Part shown: in pieces, positions 41,168 through 50,382 of the stretch
How positions within the stretch are numbered: the first letter of the stretch is position 1
Layout: each line of letters starts with the position of its first letter
Assembly: GCA_035526585.1 (NCBI GenBank)
Contig: DATLCC010000109.1
Span: 1 to 63,290, forward strand
Length of the DNA: 63,290 bases
From: JAJPHT01 sp035526585
GTDB lineage: Archaea; Thermoplasmatota; SW-10-69-26; JACQPN01; JAJPHT01
Direction of reading: 5' to 3'
Program-made: the position numbers and the translations under genes
The notes under the pieces: generated by a model
Database searches by the model: none
Told to the model about the DNA's origin: nothing
What the model saw: the letters and a program-made list of their open reading frames with translations, nothing else

Positions 41168-42700
41168 TCAACCTTCCATCGCGGAGGGGCGTTCCACGGT
41201 CGCGACGAACACGTCGGCCTTCTCGTGGCGCGTGTCCACCCACACGAAGCTCGCGCGGCCCGCCACGGCGCTGTCGGAGTCGCGGTAGTCGCCCAGGAAC
41301 ACCATGCCGTTCTGGTGGTGTGACCATTGCTCGTCGCTCGACACGCTCGTGATGCGGACGTTCCTCGAAAGCGTCGCGCCTCCGTCGACCGAGTAGGCGT
41401 AGTACGTGTCGAAGAGGTGGTTCTGCGCGTCGTCGCGACGGTCCTGCCAGGAGAGGTCGACCGTGCCGTCGGGGCCGACGCTCACGACGGGCATGAACTG
41501 GTCCGCCTCGCCGGCGTCGTCGCTCACGCGCTTGGGCGCGGTCCACGTCGTCCCGTGGTCGTCGCTCCACGTGAGGAGCGCCTCGCCGTTCGTCCCCGCA
41601 TGGTCGAAATACGTCACGTAGACACGCCCCGCGTGCGCAGCGCTGCGGTCGACCGCGAGCGACCCGTACGGCACGAGGCGGAAGAGGGAGCCACGCAAGG
41701 TGGGCCAGCCGTACTCGTTCCTCTCCGGGCCGTTCGTGAAATTCGCGATCGGCACGGGCTCGTCCCACGTGAGGCCATCCTCGCTGTGGGTGACGAGGAT
41801 CTGCCCTTCCTCGAAGCCTTCCGCGAGCGCCATCCACACGTGCCCATCGGCGCTGAAGTCGATCCACGGGAATCCGCCGGCGTCCGTCGCGACCGTCATC
41901 GCGCTCCAGGTGTCTCCCCGGTCCGTGCTCTTGCTGCAGACCACGCTCGAGGGCTGGGTGAGGTAGAGCGGATCGTCCGCGTCGGGCGGGGACGCGGGGA
42001 GCGGCGCGGTCTGCCCCACGGGGTTCGCGTAATCCCAGCACAGGAGCACCATGTCCCCGGCCGGCGACACGGCGAGCCACTGCTTGTCGTGCGCGAGGCG
42101 CGGGCCCTCGACGACGATGCGCGCCTTGTCGAGCGGCCACGTGTCCCCACCATCGTCGCTCACAAGGACCGCCATCGCGCTGCAGCTCCACGCCCAGTCG
42201 TTGAAGCCGCCCTGGGGCAGGGTGCCGCGCCCGGTCTTCGAGCCCGTCGCCGGATCGCACTGGTAAGGCATCACGGTCCAATAGGCGCGCCCATCGGGGC
42301 CGAAGGCGACGACCGGATCCGTGGCGCACCAGTACTTCGTGAACATCGTCTGCGGCGCCGTCGGGTCCGCAAGGCGCGCCCACGGAGAGCCAGGCACGTT
42401 CTGGTCCGTCCACGTCTTCCCACCATCGTGCGTGGCATACACGCCCGCCCACGTGCAATCGCCGGCCTGGCCCGGCGTGTAATCCTTCCCCGTCGCGATG
42501 ATGTTCAGGGGATCCAGCGGGTTCACCGCGATGCTCAGCTCGTTGGCCTGCCGGGCGTCAGGCTCCACCGTGGCCTCGAGGTCGCAGAGGCCCGCAACGC
42601 ACAAGGTCGCATGGTCCGCAGCCGAAGGAAGAGGCCCGGCGGAGGGCGTGACGCATCCGGCCGCGAGGAGGCCGGCAAGGAGGACGAGCGCGGCGCGCAT
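41168..42700 (-). CDS. BNR/sialidase-like beta-propeller lipoprotein
   Basis: The product has 510 residues. The signal MRAALVLLAGLLAAGCVTPS has the lipobox AAGC. At least five Asp-box (BNR) motifs are visible: HDGGKTW, SDDGGDTW, STDRGDTW, SDDHGTTW and SVDGGATL. Such repeats build six-bladed propellers of sialidases and related glycan-binding proteins. Catalytic residues of true sialidases could not be placed, so hydrolase activity is unproven. It is convergent with the lipoprotein pair. Confidence 0.75.
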   Translation of the reverse strand: MRAALVLLAGLLAAGCVTPSAGPLPSAADHATLCVAGLCDLEATVEPDARQANELSIAVNPLDPLNIIATGKDYTPGQAGDCTWAGVYATHDGGKTWTDQNVPGSPWARLADPTAPQTMFTKYWCATDPVVAFGPDGRAYWTVMPYQCDPATGSKTGRGTLPQGGFNDWAWSCSAMAVLVSDDGGDTWPLDKARIVVEGPRLAHDKQWLAVSPAGDMVLLCWDYANPVGQTAPLPASPPDADDPLYLTQPSSVVCSKSTDRGDTWSAMTVATDAGGFPWIDFSADGHVWMALAEGFEEGQILVTHSEDGLTWDEPVPIANFTNGPERNEYGWPTLRGSLFRLVPYGSLAVDRSAAHAGRVYVTYFDHAGTNGEALLTWSDDHGTTWTAPKRVSDDAGEADQFMPVVSVGPDGTVDLSWQDRRDDAQNHLFDTYYAYSVDGGATLSRNVRITSVSSDEQWSHHQNGMVFLGDYRDSDSAVAGRASFVWVDTRHEKADVFVATVERPSAMEG

Positions 42701-42754
42701 GCGCGGGGACCGGAGGACCCTGCGATAATCGTTCTGGCGCCGGCCTTGCGCGGG

Positions 42755-42860
42755 CCACGTGGCGCCACGTGGGCCCACATGGCGCGCTGGGCGTCAGGTG
42801 GCCCTCGGGTGAGGATCGGGTGGCGCTCAGGTGCGGGCCAGGTGTCCCTCAGGTGTGGCG
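42755..42860 (+). repeat. Repeat R11: degenerate array without terminal hairpin
   Basis: Units CCACGTGGCG, CCACGTGGG, CCCACATGGCG, then CAGGTGGCC, CGGGTGAGG, CAGGTGCGGG and CAGGTGTGGCG, at 9-12 base spacing. It lies between the divergent starts of the BNR gene and carB. Confidence 0.55.
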
Positions 42861-43012
42861 TGAGGCGGCGCTCGACTCGGCGCCGCGTGGCGACCCGACG
42901 CGCCGCCCTGGGCCCGCCGCCCCGCCTGCACCGGCGCCACCGGAAACTGCGCTTCCCGTCCGGGGCCAATGCTCAAGTAGAGGACCCCGAATGTGCGCAA
43001 GGTCGGCACCTC

Positions 43013-46000
43013 TTGCCCAAGCGCACCGACATCCGGAAGATCCTCATCATCGGCTCGGGTCCGATCGTCATCGGCCAGGCCGCGGAGTTCGATTTCTCAG
43101 GGAGCCAGGCGGCTCTCGCGCTGAAGGAGGAAGGCTATCAGATCGTCATCGTCAACTCGAACCCGGCGACGATCCAGACCGACCCGGATATGGCGGACGC
43201 CGTCTACGTCGAGCCGTTGACGATCGAGACGCTCACGCGCATCCTGGACAAGGAGCGTCCCCACGGGCTTCTGGCAGGCATGGGCGGCCAGACGGCGCTC
43301 AACCTCGCCTCCGAGCTTGCGGAGAAGGGGATCCTCGAGAAGTTCCATTGCGAGCTCCTCGGCACGAACCTGGATTCGATCCAGAAGGCGGAGGATCGCG
43401 ACCTTTTCAAGAAGACGATGGAGTCGATCGGCGAGACGTGCCCGAAGGCGGACGTCGCGCACACGCTGGCGGAGGCGCACGAGGTGCGCCGCAAGCTCGA
43501 TCTCTCGTATCCGGTGCTCATCCGCCCTGCGTACACGCTTGGGGGCACGGGTGGCGGGGTCGCTTGGAACGACGAGGAGTTCGAGGCGATCACGGGCCGC
43601 GGGCTCGTCTACAGCCGCACGAAGCAGGTCCTCATCGAGGAGAGCGTGCTGGGGTGGAAGGAGTACGAGTACGAGGTCATGCGCGACCGGCTCGACAACT
43701 GCCTTATCATCTGCAACATGGAGAACCTCGACGCGATGGGCGTCCACACCGGCGAATCCATCGTCGTCGCGCCCGCGCAGACGCTCTCCGACGAGGATCA
43801 TCAGGTGCTCCGCAGCGCGGCGATCCGCATCATCCGCGCGCTCCGCATCGCGGGCGGGTGCAATGTGCAGTTCGCGTTCAACCACGACACCGGCGAGTAT
43901 CGCGTCATCGAGGTGAATCCGCGCGTCTCGCGCAGCTCGGCGCTCGCGTCGAAGGCGACGGGCTACCCGATCGCGCGCGTTGCCGCGAAGATCGCGGTGG
44001 GCCTCACCCTGGACGAGATCCCGAACTCGGTCACGAAGACGACGCCCGCCTCCTTCGAGCCCGCGCTCGATTACATCATCACGAAGATCCCGCGCTGGCC
44101 GTTCGACAAGTTCCGCACGGTGGATCGCAAGATCGGCACGCAGATGAAGAGCACGGGCGAAGTGATGGCGATCGGCCGGAGCTTCGAGGAGAGCGCGATG
44201 AAGGCGATCCGCTCGCTCGAGACGGACCGATGGGGCCTCGAGATGCCCGAACTCTCCGATGCGGAGATCGAGGAGGAGCTGAAGCGCGCGACGGATCGGC
44301 GGTTCTACACGATCGCGCAGGCGTTCCGCCAGGGGTGGAGCCTGGAGCGCGTGAAGGCGCTCTCGCACTACGATCCGTGGTTCCTCACCAAGATGAGGGA
44401 TCTCGTCACGCTCGAGAAGGAGATCCGCGAGAGGCCTCGCGACGTCGAGATCCTGAAGCGCGCGAAGAAGTACGGCTTTGCGGATGGCCAGATCGGCGAG
44501 TGGTGGGGCATGGACGAGAATGCGGTCGGCCTCATGCGCCGCGAGCACGGGATCGTCCCGCGCTTCCGCATGGTCGACACGTGCGCCGCCGAGTTCGAGG
44601 CGTACACGCCCTACATGTATTCGACGTACGAAGACCTCGAGAGCAAGGTCGACGTCTCCGAAGCCCCGAGAACGGACAGAAGGAAGATCATCATCGTGGG
44701 CGGCGGGCCGATCCGGATCGGCCAGGGGATCGAGTTCGACTATTGCGTCGTGCACGCCGTGCAGGAGCTGCGCGCGCAGGGCATCGAGGCGATCGTCATC
44801 AACAACAATCCGGAGACGGTGTCGACGGATGCGCAGACGGCCGACAAGCTCTACTTCGAGCCGTTGAACCTGGAGGATGTCCTCAACATCCTCGAGCGCG
44901 AGGACCCTGACGGGATCGTGCTGCAATTTGGCGGCCAGACGTCGATCCTCCTCGCGGTCCCGCTGGAGAAGGCGCTGAAGACGCGCCCGTGGATCAAGAC
45001 GAAGATCATGGGCACGTCACCCGACGCGATGGACCTCGCGGAGGACCGCCGCCGCTTCTCCGACCTCATGGAGAAGATGCGCATCCCGCAGCCCGCCTCG
45101 GGCACGGGATATTCCTTCGAGGAGGTCCGCGAGGTCGCCGCGAAGATCGGCTATCCGGTGCTCGTGCGTCCGAGCTATGTCCTGGGCGGCCGCGGGATGG
45201 AGATCGTCTACGACGAGAAAGACCTCGAGGACTACATGCGCGAGGCCGTGAAGGCCTCGAAGAAGCATCCGGTGCTCGTGGACAAGTACCTCTCGCACGC
45301 CGTGGAGATCGACGTCGACGCCATCTGCGACGGGAACGACGTCCTCATCTGCGGCGTGCAGGAGCACGTCGAGCAGGCCGGCGTGCACAGCGGCGACGCG
45401 ACCACGATCCTTCCATCCCCTTCGCTTCCGCGTGAGGTGCAGGAGACGATCCGGCTCTATTCGAAGCGCGTCGCGAAGGAGCTGGGCGTCGTCGGCCTCG
45501 TGAACTTCCAGTGGGCCGTCAAGGACGGCGTCGTCTACATCCTGGAGGCGAACCCGCGCGCCAGCCGCACGGTGCCCTACGTCTCGAAGGCGCTCGGGAT
45601 CCCGATGGCGAAGGTCGCGACGCGCTGCATCCTCGGCCAGTCGCTCGCGCAGCAGAAGGCGACGGAGCCGCGCATGCAGCACGTCGCCGTGAAGGCGCCC
45701 GTCTTCCCCTTCCTCAAGCTCCCCGGCGTCGACAGCATCCTCGGTCCCGAGATGAAGAGCACGGGCGAGGTCATGGGGATCGACCACAGCGTCGAGCGCG
45801 CCTATTACAAGGCGATGGAGGCCGCGGGGATGCGGCTCCCCACGAGCGGCGCGATCTACATGAGCGTCCGGGACGAGGACAAGGTCAAGGTCCTCCCGCT
45901 CGCGAAGGACCTCGCCGAGATGGGCTTCACGCTCTACGCGACCGTCGGCACAGCGCAGTACCTGCGCGAGTTCGGCGTCCCGGTGCAGACGGCATGGCGC

Positions 46001-46243
46001 ATCGCGGAGAAGAAGAGCCCCGACGCGATCGACCTCATGCGCAAAGGCGAGATCAAGCTCATCATGAACACGCCCTCGCAATCGCGCGGCGCGAAACGCG
46101 ACGGCGCGATGATGCGCCGGCTCGCGGTGGAACTCGGCATCCCCTTCCTCACCACGACCGCCGCCTGCACCGCCGCGACGGCCGCCATCCGGGCGATCAA
46201 GACGGGCCAGGCCGAGACGAGCGCGCTGCGGACCTACTATTGA
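43013..46243 (+). CDS. carB: Carbamoyl-phosphate synthase large subunit
   Basis: The product has 1076 residues. Two homologous ATP-grasp halves are evident: ILIIGSGPIVIGQAAEFDFS begins the first, IIIVGGGPIRIGQGIEFDY the second. Both carry MKSTGEVM. An MGS-like C-terminal domain (MGFTLYATVGTAQYLREFGV) binds regulators. It makes carbamoyl phosphate with ammonia from CarA. TTG 43013 is the nearest start before the conserved KRTDIRKILIIG. The region 42861-43012 holds no other gene. Confidence 0.97.
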   Translation: MPKRTDIRKILIIGSGPIVIGQAAEFDFSGSQAALALKEEGYQIVIVNSNPATIQTDPDMADAVYVEPLTIETLTRILDKERPHGLLAGMGGQTALNLASELAEKGILEKFHCELLGTNLDSIQKAEDRDLFKKTMESIGETCPKADVAHTLAEAHEVRRKLDLSYPVLIRPAYTLGGTGGGVAWNDEEFEAITGRGLVYSRTKQVLIEESVLGWKEYEYEVMRDRLDNCLIICNMENLDAMGVHTGESIVVAPAQTLSDEDHQVLRSAAIRIIRALRIAGGCNVQFAFNHDTGEYRVIEVNPRVSRSSALASKATGYPIARVAAKIAVGLTLDEIPNSVTKTTPASFEPALDYIITKIPRWPFDKFRTVDRKIGTQMKSTGEVMAIGRSFEESAMKAIRSLETDRWGLEMPELSDAEIEEELKRATDRRFYTIAQAFRQGWSLERVKALSHYDPWFLTKMRDLVTLEKEIRERPRDVEILKRAKKYGFADGQIGEWWGMDENAVGLMRREHGIVPRFRMVDTCAAEFEAYTPYMYSTYEDLESKVDVSEAPRTDRRKIIIVGGGPIRIGQGIEFDYCVVHAVQELRAQGIEAIVINNNPETVSTDAQTADKLYFEPLNLEDVLNILEREDPDGIVLQFGGQTSILLAVPLEKALKTRPWIKTKIMGTSPDAMDLAEDRRRFSDLMEKMRIPQPASGTGYSFEEVREVAAKIGYPVLVRPSYVLGGRGMEIVYDEKDLEDYMREAVKASKKHPVLVDKYLSHAVEIDVDAICDGNDVLICGVQEHVEQAGVHSGDATTILPSPSLPREVQETIRLYSKRVAKELGVVGLVNFQWAVKDGVVYILEANPRASRTVPYVSKALGIPMAKVATRCILGQSLAQQKATEPRMQHVAVKAPVFPFLKLPGVDSILGPEMKSTGEVMGIDHSVERAYYKAMEAAGMRLPTSGAIYMSVRDEDKVKVLPLAKDLAEMGFTLYATVGTAQYLREFGVPVQTAWRIAEKKSPDAIDLMRKGEIKLIMNTPSQSRGAKRDGAMMRRLAVELGIPFLTTTAACTAATAAIRAIKTGQAETSALRTYY

Positions 46244-46331
46244 TCGGGTCGCTCGCGAGGGAGGAGTCGCACCGGTCCACCTACGGTCCGGTAGCGCAAA
46301 GCTCAAGCGGCCACCAGCGGGCGACCGGGCC

Positions 46332-46511
46332 ATGGACGACGAGGACGAGGTCGAGCGCCTGAAGGTGAAGGTCGCGCTCGACATGCTCGATCACGTCGCG
46401 CGCTCCGATGGCGAGCTCGCGACGCCCGGCAGCGCGGTCGCGCGCGTGCGCCGGGACGTGCTGCGCGGGCTCAACGGGCGGCCATCGACCTCCCGGTCAG
46501 AATCCAAGTAG
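46332..46511 (+). CDS. Small acidic helical protein upstream of the histidine kinase
   Basis: This 59-residue protein (ATG 46332 to TAG 46511) starts MDDEDEVERLKVKVALDMLD and ends NGRPSTSRSESK. It is predicted helical and soluble. Codon third positions are strongly G/C. It lies 24 bases before the kinase gene and 88 after carB. I do not recognise it. Confidence 0.6.
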   Translation: MDDEDEVERLKVKVALDMLDHVARSDGELATPGSAVARVRRDVLRGLNGRPSTSRSESK

Positions 46512-46535
46512 GCGAGCAGACGTCTCACGTCCCGG

Positions 46536-47810
46536 ATGGCCGCTCACGGCGTCGACCTTTCCGCGCGCCTCGACGCGCGCGTCGCGCGCAGGGTGCCCGC
46601 GCTGTGCGCGGCCATCAGCGCCGCGTTCGCCTTCTTCTGCGCCGTCACGCTCGCTACGCGCCCCGTCGGGGCGACGATCGCGCTCGCGATCATCGACGGC
46701 GCGGGCGCGCTCGCGTTCCTCGCCGCAGCTCTCACGGCTCGCCGCGGGGGCGTTCCACGGCGCGCCGCGAACGGCGCCGCCGCCGCGGCGCTCCTTGTGA
46801 CGCTCGCCGCGAGCCTTGCCGCGATCAAGCTCCTCCATCTTCCGGCGCAGTCCACGAACCTCCTCATCCTCGAGCTCGTCGGCAGCATCATCCTCCTGAG
46901 CGCGCGCTGGAACGCCGCGCTCATCGCTGCGACGCTCGCAGGATGGGGGCTCGTCATGTGGACGGAAGGGGTCGACGAGGCCTGGCTCAACGCCTCGTTC
47001 GCGCTCGTCGCCGCGAGCCTCATGAGCTGGACCGTCCAGCATGTGCGGCTGCGGGACGCGCGTCGCGCCGAGGCGCTCCTCGCCGAGAACGAGGCGAAGG
47101 CCGCCAGCCTGGAAGCCTTCGCCTTCGTCATCTCCCACGACCTGAAGGAGCCCATCCGCGCGACGGGGATCTTCCTCTCCGACGCGCTCGCAAGCGCCGA
47201 CAAGGCCGAGCGCGACGAGCTCCTCGGGCGTGCGCGAAGCAGCCACGAGCAGCTTGCGCGGCTCGTCGATGGCCTCCTTGGATGGAGCCGCCTCGCGAGC
47301 ACGCCCGTGCGTCCGGAGCCGCTGGACCTCCACGCGCTCCTGCAGGATGCGACGACTCGCGCGCAGTTCGGCCAGGCGCTCGCGGAGCGGCGCGCGAAGC
47401 TTCTGGTGGAGCCCGGGCTGCCGCTCGTGCTCGCGACGGAGCCTCTCGCGCGGCAGATCCTCGGGAACCTGATCCTGAACGCCGTGAAGCACAACCCCCG
47501 CGAGGGTCCGCAGGTCCGCGTCTACGCGGCGCCCGACGCGCCGCGCGGGAAAGTGGACCTCGTCGTCGAGGACAACGGTCCGGGCTTCCCACCCGAGCTT
47601 CTCGGGCAACGCCCGCGCGACGCGCCCCGGACGATCAAGCGCGGCTTCGGCATGGAGATCGCGCGCCGGGCGACGGAGCTTCTCGGCGGAGAGCTCCACG
47701 TGCAGAACCTGCGCGACGGCGGCGCCGCGGTCCACGTGCTGCTGCCCGCCGCGAAGCGGCCGAGCGCGCGGCCCGAGCCTGCCGGCGGCGCGCCTCGGAC
47801 GCGTGCCTAA
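46536..47810 (+). CDS. Membrane sensor histidine kinase
   Basis: The product has 424 residues. About six membrane helices occupy residues 20-165, with no large extracellular domain. The phospho-acceptor box is FVISHDLKEPIRA (H201). The ATPase part has ILGNLILNAVKHNP (N box) and VEDNGPGFPPE (G1), then GFGMEIARRATELLGG. It should autophosphorylate and signal to an unlinked regulator; no receiver gene is nearby. The 3' end overlaps the glycosyltransferase by 4 bases. Confidence 0.88.
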   Translation: MAAHGVDLSARLDARVARRVPALCAAISAAFAFFCAVTLATRPVGATIALAIIDGAGALAFLAAALTARRGGVPRRAANGAAAAALLVTLAASLAAIKLLHLPAQSTNLLILELVGSIILLSARWNAALIAATLAGWGLVMWTEGVDEAWLNASFALVAASLMSWTVQHVRLRDARRAEALLAENEAKAASLEAFAFVISHDLKEPIRATGIFLSDALASADKAERDELLGRARSSHEQLARLVDGLLGWSRLASTPVRPEPLDLHALLQDATTRAQFGQALAERRAKLLVEPGLPLVLATEPLARQILGNLILNAVKHNPREGPQVRVYAAPDAPRGKVDLVVEDNGPGFPPELLGQRPRDAPRTIKRGFGMEIARRATELLGGELHVQNLRDGGAAVHVLLPAAKRPSARPEPAGGAPRTRA

Positions 47811-49336
47811 GGCGCCGCTTCGCGCTTCGACGCCGGCGTCCACTCGCGCGCGCGTCGCAGCAGCGCGTCCAGACCGGGCGCGAGCGCGACGAGCATCCAC
47901 AGCGCGCCGACGATCCCGACGAGGATCCGCACCTCAGGCTGCGCGAGCATCGCGACCCCTTCTCCCGCGTGCAGCAATGGCACGCCCGCGTAGAGCACGA
48001 AGTAGGCCCCGAAGATCGCCGTGCCCACGAGCCGCGGACGCTCCACGAGGGTCGCAAGACGCAGCCACCCGGCGACGGCGGCCACGCTGAAGAGCGGGAG
48101 GAGCGGCGCGAAGTAGCGGACACTGCGCACCAGGGGGTAGATCCACACGAACGTGGCGAAGGTCGCGCCCACCGCGAGCGGCAGGAACCACCATGCGCGC
48201 TGCCTCGTGAGGGTCAGGCACGCGACGAGCGCGAGCGCGAAGACGAGCGGCGTGAGCGCGCTCTCCTCGGGCGCGGTGCCCACCCAGGCGCCGCCTTCGC
48301 TCTCCTGCGCGGGCCAGCGGCCGCTGCCGAAGAGGTCGAAGGCCTGCCATTCCACGCTCTGCCACAAGCGCGTCGCGGCGTCCCGCCAGGTGTGGTGGGA
48401 GGCATAGTCGCTGAGGGTCTCGCGTGGGGCGCCGTGCTCGGGCGTGTACGCGGACCACCAGGCGTCGTTGAGGTCCCACAGGTCGTCCGCCCAGAAGCGC
48501 TGGTTCGTCCCATAGTCGAAGGGGCTCGAGAGCTGGGAGCCTCGCCAGGCGAGGTACGGTGACGCCACGAGCAGGAAGGCGATCCCGCTCGCGGCCATCC
48601 ACATGGCGGTCCGGCGGTTCGCGCGCAGGGACCGCCACGAGCCGTGCCACAGGAGGATCGCGGCGAAGGCCATGAGCATGACGAACATCACGAGCCCGTT
48701 GACCTTCATCATGTGCGCGAACGCCATGAGCGTGCCCGTCGCGAGGAGCCACGCAGGATGCTTGCGAGCGCGTAGGACCGTCATCGTCGCGAGCACGAAG
48801 AGCGGCACGTAGAGCGGCTCCGAGAGCGCGCTCGTGGAGAGCCGCAGCAGGTACGGGTCGAGCGCCACGAGCGCGCCGGCCAGGAGCGCCGCGGGGCGCG
48901 AGAGGACCTCGCGCGCAAGGAGCAGCGTCGCCGCGACCGCACCCACGGAGAGCATCGCGGAGAGAGTGTGGGCGACGAGGGCGGCGCGCGCGGCCTCGCC
49001 CGTCATCGGCGCGCCGTAGGCGTTCCAGCCCGTGGCGGGCGCGAAGCCGAAGAGCTTGAGCGTCGCGAAGAGGAGGAGCTGCCAGCCGCTGCCGCGATGA
49101 CCATCGGGGAAAAGGTTGCCTCGCAAGTACTCCGCGTACGCCTGATGGAAGTAGACCCAGCTGTCGGGGTGGCCGCAGCAGACGTCCGTCGCGCGGGCGA
49201 CGAGGGGCAGGCGGACGAGGATCGCGACGAGGACGAGGCCGGCGCTCGCCCACAGGTACGGACCGGGCCGTTCGAGCGCAGCGCCCGCGCGCGCGAGGCC
49301 CGCCTCCCAGCGGTCGAGACGCTCCTTCCACGCCAC
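47807..49336 (-). CDS. Polytopic membrane glycosyltransferase (GT-C/PMT-like)
   Basis: The product has 509 residues and about 10-12 membrane helices. After the first helix a loop reads CCGHPDSWVYFHQAYAEYLR, resembling the first luminal loop of GT-C enzymes with an acidic residue for metal or donor binding. AALLAGALVALDPYLLRLST and SALSEPLYVPLFVLAT are further family-like blocks. Such enzymes transfer sugars from polyprenyl donors. GTG 49336 fits a leaderless start, since CGTTATGG lies about 25 bases upstream. Substrate unknown. Confidence 0.72.
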   Translation of the reverse strand: MAWKERLDRWEAGLARAGAALERPGPYLWASAGLVLVAILVRLPLVARATDVCCGHPDSWVYFHQAYAEYLRGNLFPDGHRGSGWQLLLFATLKLFGFAPATGWNAYGAPMTGEAARAALVAHTLSAMLSVGAVAATLLLAREVLSRPAALLAGALVALDPYLLRLSTSALSEPLYVPLFVLATMTVLRARKHPAWLLATGTLMAFAHMMKVNGLVMFVMLMAFAAILLWHGSWRSLRANRRTAMWMAASGIAFLLVASPYLAWRGSQLSSPFDYGTNQRFWADDLWDLNDAWWSAYTPEHGAPRETLSDYASHHTWRDAATRLWQSVEWQAFDLFGSGRWPAQESEGGAWVGTAPEESALTPLVFALALVACLTLTRQRAWWFLPLAVGATFATFVWIYPLVRSVRYFAPLLPLFSVAAVAGWLRLATLVERPRLVGTAIFGAYFVLYAGVPLLHAGEGVAMLAQPEVRILVGIVGALWMLVALAPGLDALLRRAREWTPASKREAAP

Positions 49337-49390
49337 GCGCTGGCCACCGAAAGGGGCACCATAACGTTGTTGGCGAGGATGGGCCAACGT

Positions 49391-49837
49391 TCAGCCAGAG
49401 ACCTCGACAGGAGGCGCGCGCCACCCGCTCGCGTTCCAGTCTTCCCACCGCACGCGGCGGCACGCGTCAAGGTAGAGCGTGACGAGCGCGTCGGCGAGCG
49501 CGCCCGGGTCGGCGAGCCCGAGCGCGGGCGAGGCGTCGAGGTGCGTCCGGAGTAGGTGGAGCCCTTCGGCCATCTGGCGCTTGAAGCCGCTTTCCTTGCC
49601 GCGCGTGGCGTTCTCGAGCGCGGCCGCGACGAGGATCAGCCCGTGGAGGCATTCGGCCGCGCGCGACTCCTGCGCGGCGCGAAGCGCATGCCACGCGCTT
49701 TCCCAGGCTTCGTGGGCGTGCCAGAAGCGGCGCGCGCCGAACTCGTGCGCGCCTTCGCGCAGCAGGCGCGGGACGTCCGCGCGCGGCGCGGGGGCTGCGC
49801 GCGGGTCGGGGCCTTTCGCCACGCGCGGCGAGCGCAT
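49391..49837 (-). CDS. DUF309-family protein
   Basis: The product has 148 residues, all helical. The family core is FWHAHEAWESAWHALR followed by CLHGLILVAAALENATRGKE. The conserved HE and HG pairs suggest a metal or catalytic site, but the function is unproven. ATG 49837 follows the palindrome CAACGTTG (49849-49856). The gene ends 54 bases before the glycosyltransferase start on the same strand. Confidence 0.82.
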   Translation of the reverse strand: MRSPRVAKGPDPRAAPAPRADVPRLLREGAHEFGARRFWHAHEAWESAWHALRAAQESRAAECLHGLILVAAALENATRGKESGFKRQMAEGLHLLRTHLDASPALGLADPGALADALVTLYLDACRRVRWEDWNASGWRAPPVEVSG

Positions 49838-49856
49838 CGTCGCCGCATCAACGTTG

Positions 49857-50315
49857 TCAGAAGACGCCGCTTCGCTCGGCGATGACGCTCGCGAGGGCGA
49901 GCTCGCGCGCGGCGTCGTAGTCGTAGAGCTCGATCGTGCGCGCGCCGCTCTCATCCGTGGAGAAGCGCACGAGCGTCGCGCCCGCGTCGTCCGCGCGGAC
50001 GAGCTGCGTCGAGTCGGCGTGCGGGTCGTGGATCCATCCTTCGCGGGCGAAGCTCTCGCAGCCAGGCTGCGCGGCTTGCACGTCGACGCGGAAGCGGTAC
50101 ATGCCGGCGTGCTCTCCGACGAGGACGGGACCGACGGCGCGCGTCGCGATCTCGCCGCCGCAGGGCGTCCCGGTGCCCTCCTGGTCCGGGGCGCCGGGGG
50201 AGGGACCCTGCCACGCGGCGTGGCCGAATGCGCTCCAGCGCTCCGGGAGGACCGCGCCCGCGGCGGCGAGCGGCGTGACGAGGAGGAGGGCGAGGACGAG
50301 GGCGAGCGCGCGCAT
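49857..50315 (-). CDS. Small secreted protein of unknown function
   Basis: The product has 152 residues with a signal peptide (MRALALVLALLLVTPLAAAG). The mature part is beta-rich with two cysteines (GTPCGGE, QPGCESF). It precedes the DUF309 gene by 19 bases on the same strand and may be co-transcribed with it. Family not recognised. Confidence 0.65.
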   Translation of the reverse strand: MRALALVLALLLVTPLAAAGAVLPERWSAFGHAAWQGPSPGAPDQEGTGTPCGGEIATRAVGPVLVGEHAGMYRFRVDVQAAQPGCESFAREGWIHDPHADSTQLVRADDAGATLVRFSTDESGARTIELYDYDAARELALASVIAERSGVF

Positions 50316-50382
50316 ACGCTGAGCACGCGTGATAGCTGGGTTCTCCTTTCTGTTGGGGTTTCGTACCGTTCCTCGTGAGCCC

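Noticed and set aside
46244..46331. tRNA-like fold after carB
   Set aside because: A GGTCC/GGTCC stretch caught the eye, but no acceptor stem, T-loop or anticodon arm can be formed.
49363..49856. CAACGTTG motifs as a regulon signal
   Set aside because: One perfect and two partial copies near the glycosyltransferase and DUF309 genes are too few and too short to claim.
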